From: Desulfobacterales bacterium | GTDB lineage: Bacteria; Desulfobacterota; DSM-4660; Desulfatiglandales; Desulfatiglandaceae | Assembly (NCBI GenBank): GCA_022013615.1 | Contig: JAKLQB010000060.1 | Coordinates: forward strand, 1 to 7,921 | DNA: 7,921 nt | Direction: 5' to 3' | Shown here: one piece after another, positions 1 through 4,146 of the stretch | Position numbering within the stretch: position 1 is the stretch's first letter | How the letters are laid out: every line of letters begins with the position of its first letter | Notes under the pieces: generated by a model | Database searches by the model: none | What the model saw: only the letters and a program-made list of their open reading frames with translations | What the model was told of the DNA's origin: nothing | Program-made: the position numbers and the translations under genes

Positions 1-1265
1 TTAAACGCAAGGATGTAACCAAGACCCATCACAAGACCGGGAATTGCCGCCGGCATAACAGATAAGAGGTAAATAAGTTGCTTGAAATATGGTTTGCGTG
101 TTTCCATGACGTAGCCTGCAACCAGCGTGATGAATGCCCCTCCAACACCGACAATCACAGAAATCCAGAAACTCGTCCATATGGCGGAATACCCCCCTAT
201 TGATGGGAACTTGTAATGCTGAAAAGTTAGAGACCAGTCGTAAGGCCATATCTTGACAAAAGAACCGAGAATCACCGTTGCAAATATCAATATGATAGAA
301 AAAGATACAAGCCAGCAATAGATTGTATATGATATCTTCTTCAATGGCCTTGAAGGAGGAATGACAGGTTTTGCAGCGCCGCTTATCATGGAAAACGTCT
401 TCCGGGAAATATAGTAATTCAGCATGAATGCCATAAGCGAAGATACAAGCAGGATAATACTTATGGTAGCACCCAGATCAAACCGGTAAAGATTCGTTAC
501 CTGTGCATATATTTCGGTCGCCAGAACATTATAGTCTCCGCCTATGACCACGGGGTTTCCAAAATCAGTAATCGTCAGATTGAATGTCAAAGCGGCTGAG
601 CTTAAGATACCGTATTTTGCAGACGGAAGTGTTATGCGGGTAAATACTTTAAACGGGGTTGCCCCTAAACTTTCCGCTGCCTCATCCAGTCTTATGTCAA
701 CAGCCGAAAGTGTTGTGTAAAGGATTACAAATGCATGGGGCAGGCAATAGAGAACTTCCGAAATTATAATGCCTGTTGCCCCGTAAATATTCCAGTCCGT
801 ATGTAAAAAATGCGCCGTAATTAACCCATTTCTGCCGAAAAGATAAATAAGCGCCAGCGCCTGAACAATGGACGGCGCCACAAGGGGCATCATAATTATA
901 TTCCTGAAAAATGGCTTTCCGGAGATGGTTGTCCTTGTCATGGCATAGGCAAAAAAGAAAATTATAATGGTTACGATGACCGTGGTGGCAAAAGATACAT
1001 ATAGACTGTGCCAGAGGGCATTCAGAGAATGAGCTGTAGTAAAATATTTCTGAAAATTTTCAAGAGTGAAATTCAGTAAACCGAACTCACCGCCTTTGAA
1101 AAAACTCATAGTCAGGATTGACCATAATGGGAAAAGCATAAAAAAGGAGAGCAGTAATCCAATGAAAATTGTTACAGTCGGTACTATGAATTTATCAAAT
1201 TCCATCCTTGCGGGTGAAATCTGGTATTTTTCTATCAGGGAACTTTCTTTGTATGTTTTATTCAT
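1..1265 (-). CDS. Fused ABC importer permease, iron/2-aminoethylphosphonate type (3' end cut by window)
   Basis: Inner-membrane permease of a binding-protein-dependent importer; it forms the translocation channel and docks the neighbouring ATPase. The frame is open from ATG 1265 through position 3, giving 421 codons with no stop, so the C-terminus lies outside the window. Hydrophobic segments are seen near residues 26-50, 87-109, 122-143, 162-186, 266-284, 315-335 and 364-385, with another beginning near 397. The first half carries the EAA coupling loop (EAAESLGATPFKVFTRITLP, residues 195-214). After a hydrophilic linker (about 285-312) a second membrane block starts, which is the two-domains-in-one-chain layout of FbpB/PhnU2-type permeases. 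The end AIPGLVMGLGYILAF is typical of the second module in that family. It starts 36 bp after the ATPase stop, so it is probably co-transcribed and translated from the same message. The ribosome site is weak (AGTGG close to the ATG). The family call is firm; the substrate is not. Confidence 0.9.
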   Translation of the reverse strand, partial: MNKTYKESSLIEKYQISPARMEFDKFIVPTVTIFIGLLLSFFMLFPLWSILTMSFFKGGEFGLLNFTLENFQKYFTTAHSLNALWHSLYVSFATTVIVTIIIFFFAYAMTRTTISGKPFFRNIIMMPLVAPSIVQALALIYLFGRNGLITAHFLHTDWNIYGATGIIISEVLYCLPHAFVILYTTLSAVDIRLDEAAESLGATPFKVFTRITLPSAKYGILSSAALTFNLTITDFGNPVVIGGDYNVLATEIYAQVTNLYRFDLGATISIILLVSSLMAFMLNYYISRKTFSMISGAAKPVIPPSRPLKKISYTIYCWLVSFSIILIFATVILGSFVKIWPYDWSLTFQHYKFPSIGGYSAIWTSFWISVIVGVGGAFITLVAGYVMETRKPYFKQLIYLLSVMPAAIPGLVMGLGYILAF

Positions 1266-1301
1266 ATGCCACTTTTAACCCTTTTGATGTTTCCAAAGAA
1301 A

Positions 1302-2390
1302 TTAGACCAACTTTTTAAAAAGCTCTGTATAAACATGGAAGGCATCAGGTGGAAAATAGACTTTAATTTTTCCCCCTCTTTTCAAGCCCATTTTTTCAAA
1401 ATCCTTTTCCGAAATGTCAATAATCGTTGTCTCTCCCTCAAGGAAAAACGCAATTCTTACAACAGCGCCAAGGAAAGTGATGACTTCAGCAACAACTTCA
1501 AAAACATTCGAAGAAACACATTGTTCAGATGAGATTGTAACATCCACTAATTCGACGTTTTCAGGTCGAACAGCAAGGTGCACATTTTCACCTTCCACAT
1601 CATCGAGGTTTGAAACAGAAAATTCCAGTTGTCCGAACTTTACTTTTCCATCTTTTTTTGTGCCTGAAATGAAGTTGGAGGTTCCCACAAACTCAGCAAT
1701 AAAACTCGTTTTTGGTTCTTTGTATATTTCCCAGGGAGAACCCACCTGCCTTATTTGACCATCTCTCATAATTACAACTCTATCAGCAAGTGAAAGGGCT
1801 TCCTCCTGATCATGAGTCACGTAAATCAGGGTAATTCCCAGGTCTTGTTGTAGTTTTTTTATAACTGTTCTAAGGCGCACACGTATTTTGGCATCGAGAG
1901 CGCTTAGGGGTTCATCAAGAAGAAGGATATTGGGTTCAATGGCAAGAGACCTGGCAAGAGCAACCCTTTGCTGCTGTCCACCGCTCAATTGTGAAGGGTA
2001 ATGGCCTTCCCATCCGATTAGGCCTATGAGCTTGAGCATCTCAATGACCCTTTCATCTATCAGGTCCTGAGGCATTTTTCTCATTTTTAGTCCGAATGCT
2101 ATGTTTTCATTCACTGTCATATTGGGAAAAAGGGCATAGGATTGAAAAACAATTCCAAATTCTCTTTTCTGCGGGATAACGTCATTTATAATTTTTTCGT
2201 CGTAAACAATGTTTCCGGACGTCAAGGTCTCAAAACCTGTAATCATTCTGAGAAGGGTGGTTTTTCCACAGCCGCTTGGACCCAAAAAGCAAACAAACTC
2301 TCCTGGTTCAATATCCAGGTTAACATCATCTACTGCGACTAAGGAACCATAAGTTTTTCTTACTTTATCTAAAACCAGCCTCTTTGACAT
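1302..2390 (-). CDS. ABC importer ATPase with C-terminal TOBE-like domain, iron/2-aminoethylphosphonate type
   Basis: Cytoplasmic ATPase that powers the importer. All nucleotide-binding motifs are intact: Walker A GPSGCGKT (residues 37-44), Q-loop Q83, signature LSGGQ (135-139), Walker B ILLLDE (155-160), D-loop SALD (163-166) and switch histidine H193. Residues 1 to about 235 are the ABC domain. Residues from about 240 to 362 form a C-terminal extension containing LAVRPENVEL, the hallmark of a TOBE-type regulatory domain in the CUT1/MalK-FbpC-PotA group. The 362-aa length is normal for that group. The start is supported by AAGGAG about 10 bases upstream of the ATG (rc of 2402-2407). The gene sits between the binding protein (288 bp upstream) and the permease (36 bp downstream), as in putative phnS2-phnT2-phnU2 operons. 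The TOBE domain may sense substrate or regulate transport in relatives; nothing here shows which ligand. An Fe3+, polyamine or other anion importer remains possible. Confidence 0.93.
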   Translation of the reverse strand: MSKRLVLDKVRKTYGSLVAVDDVNLDIEPGEFVCFLGPSGCGKTTLLRMITGFETLTSGNIVYDEKIINDVIPQKREFGIVFQSYALFPNMTVNENIAFGLKMRKMPQDLIDERVIEMLKLIGLIGWEGHYPSQLSGGQQQRVALARSLAIEPNILLLDEPLSALDAKIRVRLRTVIKKLQQDLGITLIYVTHDQEEALSLADRVVIMRDGQIRQVGSPWEIYKEPKTSFIAEFVGTSNFISGTKKDGKVKFGQLEFSVSNLDDVEGENVHLAVRPENVELVDVTISSEQCVSSNVFEVVAEVITFLGAVVRIAFFLEGETTIIDISEKDFEKMGLKRGGKIKVYFPPDAFHVYTELFKKLV

Positions 2391-2510
2391 AGAATTAAAT
2401 GCTCCTTTGAAATTGATACGGGGTGCAGGATTTCGGATTTATGCTTCTTGAACTTCTCTTTTTGTGTAACTCTCAAGGATGCGCAGAGTATAACTGCTTA
2501 AGTGATTATT

Positions 2511-2530
2511 GTTGTAGATGTATATACAAC
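2511..2530. promoter_or_regulatory. 20-bp imperfect palindrome upstream of the ATPase gene
   Basis: GTTGTAGATG / TATATACAAC: 8 of 10 half-site positions pair, with outer arms GTTGTA and TACAAC perfect. It lies 121 bases upstream of the ATPase start, inside the 288-bp gap. The spacing and AT-rich core look like a dimeric repressor operator. No confident -35/-10 pair was found beside it, so an internal promoter is only a possibility. Confidence 0.35.
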
Positions 2531-2614
2531 CGTAAAACCGAAAAGATATTTATCAACAAAATGTTTAATATTACTTATACTTAAGTTTTTTCTTATTTCT
2601 GGTTCATCGACAAA

Positions 2615-2647
2615 ATTTCACAGATCCTCCACGAGGATCTGTGAAAT
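2615..2647 (-). terminator. Perfect 15-bp stem-loop after the binding-protein gene (partial terminator or mRNA-stabilising hairpin)
   Basis: Arms 2615-2629 and 2633-2647 are exact inverted complements around a 3-base loop (2630-2632). On the minus strand the hairpin follows the binding-protein stop by 31 bases and is followed by only TTTG, so the U-tract is too short for a strong intrinsic terminator. The usual role for such a hairpin in importer operons is to protect the binding-protein message and reduce read-through into the ATPase and permease. The structure is certain; the role is inferred. Confidence 0.75.
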
Positions 2648-2678
2648 CGTTGAAATAGGATAAGTTTTAGTTACCTTG

Positions 2679-3704
2679 TTAACGAAGGAAAAGTCCTGAC
2701 CACACTTCCAGGATCTTGGCGCGATTCTCGGACTGCCAGGGGAAATCCATCGGGGCCAATTTGACTGTGTCTAAAGCAGGTAAACCCTCTGGTCCAGGAA
2801 TACCCGGATAGGCAACTCCCAACTTGAATTTTGCATATCCTTTCATTGCGCTTTCGGAGATTGCCCAGTCTAAGAATTGCTTGGCGGCTTTTTCATTCTT
2901 TGCGCCTTTCAAAAGCGAATTCACTTCGAGTTCAAATCCCGCACCTTCCTCGGGCAGGGCCATAACCACCGGAAAACCCTTCTTTTTCAGAGATGAATAG
3001 ACAAAAGCGAATGAGCAACCAACTGCATATTCACCGGCCGCTGTAAGTTTTGCCGGTTTTGAACCGCTCTTGATATACTGGCCCATATTCTTGTCCAATT
3101 CTTTCAAGAAATCCCAGGCCTTATTTTCTTCTACAGGTTTATTTTTATAATCCGGATCAAGCATTACAAGGAGGCTTGCAATCTGTAAAAACCCCGTACC
3201 GGAACTGGCCGGGTTTGGCATGATAAGTTTGCCTTTATAACCCGGATTAAGGAGATCATTCCAGCTTTTTGGCATTGTGAGATTGTCCTTCTCCAAAACC
3301 TTTGTATTTCCAACAAAAGCTGCGGCATACAAATCTATCGCTGTCCAATAACCTTCGGGGTCTTTAAAGTTATCAGGGATCTTTTCCCAGCCTTTGGGTT
3401 TGTACGGCGCAAGCATTCCTTTTTGTACAAATTCTGACGTATTCGTTACAGCCCATCCCCAGATGCAGTCAGCCTGGGGATTATCTTTTTCTGCCAGCAT
3501 CCTTGCACCCAACTCACCTGTTGAGAGACGAATCGCCTGAATATCAAGATCAGGCAATTCGTTCTTTGCCTGTTCAAGATAATCCACAACCTCTTCATTT
3601 TCCAGCGAAGTGTAAATAACAACCCTGTCCTTTGCTGATGCCGTTCCCATTAGAAAAAACAATGCTACCAATACACAACCAATTGACAAACCTAACTTTT
3701 TCAT
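2679..3704 (-). CDS. Periplasmic solute-binding protein, 2-aminoethylphosphonate/iron family (AepX/PhnS2-like)
   Basis: Secreted receptor that captures the substrate and delivers it to the permease. The N-terminus is a classic Sec signal peptide: MKK, then a hydrophobic core (residues 4-19), then TASA with probable cleavage after A24. There is no lipobox cysteine at the cleavage site, so it should be a soluble periplasmic protein. The mature chain has the type-2 periplasmic-binding fold pattern: VVIYTSLENEE (28-38) as first strand, STGELGARMLAEKDNPQAD (61-79), MPNPASSGTGFL (162-173), and SGSKPAKLTAAGEYAVGCSF (213-232). From memory, the combination STG...AEKDNPQADCIWG plus PNPASSGTGF plus SGSKP resembles proteins annotated as putative 2-aminoethylphosphonate-binding. 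The classical iron-binding double tyrosine of FbpA is not obvious. The length of 341 aa is typical. The start is fixed by a strong AAAAGGAGGA (rc of 3711-3720) 6 bases before the ATG. It is first in its operon and likely the most highly expressed gene. The substrate remains an inference. Confidence 0.9.
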   Translation of the reverse strand: MKKLGLSIGCVLVALFFLMGTASAKDRVVIYTSLENEEVVDYLEQAKNELPDLDIQAIRLSTGELGARMLAEKDNPQADCIWGWAVTNTSEFVQKGMLAPYKPKGWEKIPDNFKDPEGYWTAIDLYAAAFVGNTKVLEKDNLTMPKSWNDLLNPGYKGKLIMPNPASSGTGFLQIASLLVMLDPDYKNKPVEENKAWDFLKELDKNMGQYIKSGSKPAKLTAAGEYAVGCSFAFVYSSLKKKGFPVVMALPEEGAGFELEVNSLLKGAKNEKAAKQFLDWAISESAMKGYAKFKLGVAYPGIPGPEGLPALDTVKLAPMDFPWQSENRAKILEVWSGLFLR

Positions 3705-3710
3705 AACGCT

Positions 3711-3720
3711 TCCTCCTTTT
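3711..3720 (-). promoter_or_regulatory. Strong ribosome binding site of the binding-protein gene
   Basis: The minus strand reads AAAAGGAGGA, 6 bases before the ATG at 3704. It contains a full AAGGAGG match to the 16S tail and fixes the start. It is the strongest ribosome site of the three importer genes, in line with a binding protein made in excess. Confidence 0.85.
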
Positions 3721-3737
3721 TATTTGGTTATTTTGTA

Positions 3738-3774
3738 ATTCCTACTGCACCGTCTGCAGCGGAAAAACAGGAAT
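3738..3774 (-). promoter_or_regulatory. Bulged hairpin in the importer leader
   Basis: Outer arms ATTCCT (3738-3743) and AGGAAT (3769-3774) enclose inner arms CTGCA (3745-3749) and TGCAG (3755-3759) with a 5-base loop. One side has a 1-base and the other a 9-base unpaired stretch. It lies 34 bases upstream of the binding-protein start in the predicted leader RNA. It does not match any riboswitch class I can recall. Confidence 0.35.
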
Positions 3775-3838
3775 ATTCATACTTCCAGCCAGTTCTAACC
3801 CAAAACTCCTTCCCCTATTATTTTGAAAATCCAATTGC

Positions 3839-3871
3839 CTCTCGTCACTCCCTGAGAGCATGGTTTCTCAG
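3839..3871 (-). promoter_or_regulatory. Two mutually exclusive small hairpins in the importer leader
   Basis: CTGAGA (3852-3857) can pair with TCTCAG (3866-3871), or the overlapping GAGAG (3854-3858) can pair with CTCTC (3839-3843). Both cannot form at once. Such overlap is the geometry of a conformational switch, but stems of 5-6 bp can arise by chance. Confidence 0.25.
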
Positions 3872-3926
3872 TTAAAATAATTCACTGTAATTTCAATAGG
3901 TTGAAAACATTTAAAACATTAGCTAT

Positions 3927-3956
3927 AGGCTACATTTGACCCCTTCAGTTTGTCAA
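3927..3956 (-). promoter_or_regulatory. Candidate sigma70 promoter for the importer operon
   Basis: On the minus strand, -35 TTGACA (rc of 3951-3956) is a perfect consensus, followed after 18 bases by a weak -10 TAGCCT (rc of 3927-3932). It would start transcription near 3920 and give a leader of about 215 bases before the binding-protein start. The weak -10 box fits an activated promoter, but this is inference. Confidence 0.4.
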
Positions 3957-3962
3957 GCAAAA

Positions 3963-3970
3963 TGTATACA
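3963..3970. promoter_or_regulatory. TGTATACA palindrome between the divergent promoters
   Basis: A perfect 8-bp palindrome located just upstream of both candidate promoters. TGTATACA-like cores occur in GntR-family operators. It shares the TATACA core with the palindrome at 2511-2530. It is short enough to be chance. Confidence 0.2.
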
Positions 3971-3980
3971 GAGAATGAGG

Positions 3981-4009
3981 TTGAGGTTTAGATGTTTCTC
4001 CAATATTAT
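3981..4009 (+). promoter_or_regulatory. Candidate sigma70 promoter for the histidine kinase
   Basis: -35 TTGAGG (3981-3986), 17-base spacer, -10 TATTAT (4004-4009). The -35 overlaps a tandem TGAGGT TGAGGT repeat (3976-3987). Transcription would begin near 4016, giving a leader of about 130 bases. Confidence 0.5.
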
Positions 4010-4095
4010 AGATCTCACACATGCGTCGGCTGACCGTTATCATTTATCCTTTGGAAATTCAAATGATTAAAGCAGATGTTTAAACTATTAAGTTC

Positions 4096-4124
4096 AGGTA
4101 TTACAAAAATTCAATACCTTTTTT
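4096..4124 (+). terminator. Terminator-like hairpin in the kinase leader (possible attenuator)
   Basis: AGGTATT (4096-4102) and AATACCT (4113-4119) form a 7-bp stem with a 10-base A-rich loop, followed immediately by a run of six T (4119-4124). It ends 22 bases before the kinase ATG. The stem is AT-rich and weak, so it may be a leaky attenuator or a chance structure. Confidence 0.35.
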
Positions 4125-4133
4125 GAGACACTC

Positions 4134-4138
4134 GGAGG
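4134..4138 (+). promoter_or_regulatory. Ribosome binding site that fixes the kinase start
   Basis: GGAGG followed by 8 bases (mostly T) and ATG at 4147. An upstream in-frame TTG at 4123 would place this site inside the coding region, so the ATG is preferred. Confidence 0.85.
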
Positions 4139-4146
4139 TTTTTTTA

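Larger units (their letters stand above)
2391..2678. other. Intergenic gap between binding-protein and ATPase genes
   Basis: 288 bp, unusually long for genes of one importer operon. It contains the stem-loop at 2615-2647, the palindrome at 2511-2530, two copies of CTTAAGT (2497-2503 and 2580-2586) and the ATPase ribosome site near 2402-2407. I saw no credible small coding region and no RNA gene. Confidence 0.6.
3705..4146. other. Divergent regulatory region between importer and kinase
   Basis: 442 bp without a gene. The left part is the long leader of the importer (hairpins at 3738-3774 and 3839-3871). The middle holds opposing promoter candidates (3927-3956 minus, 3981-4009 plus) and the 8-bp palindrome TGTATACA at 3963-3970. 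The right part is the kinase leader, with an ATCATTT/AAATGAT inverted repeat (4039-4045 and 4061-4067) and a terminator-like hairpin at 4096-4124. No tRNA or coding region is evident. Confidence 0.7.

Noticed and set aside
1..318. Open frame of 105 codons on the minus strand
   Set aside because: It lies out of frame within the permease gene, whose frame stays open and shows family motifs to the window edge.
1066..1758. Overlapping plus-strand open frames at 1066-1278, 1266-1532 and 1414-1758
   Set aside because: They are antisense to the permease and ATPase genes, with low-complexity Ser/Thr/Lys-rich products and no family motif.
2679..3704. Tungstate- or molybdate-binding protein (TupA/WtpA/ModA), tempting beside a tungsten enzyme
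   Set aside because: The binding-protein motifs fit the iron/aminoethylphosphonate family, and the fused two-domain permease does not fit tungstate or molybdate importers.
3841..3871. TPP riboswitch suggested by CTGAGA in the importer leader
   Set aside because: The rest of the thi-box consensus is absent and CTGAGA here simply pairs with TCTCAG nearby.
4123..4146. Longer kinase start at the TTG at 4123
   Set aside because: The GGAGG ribosome site (4134-4138) lies inside this extension and is well placed for the ATG at 4147; the TTG also overlaps the T-run of the hairpin.
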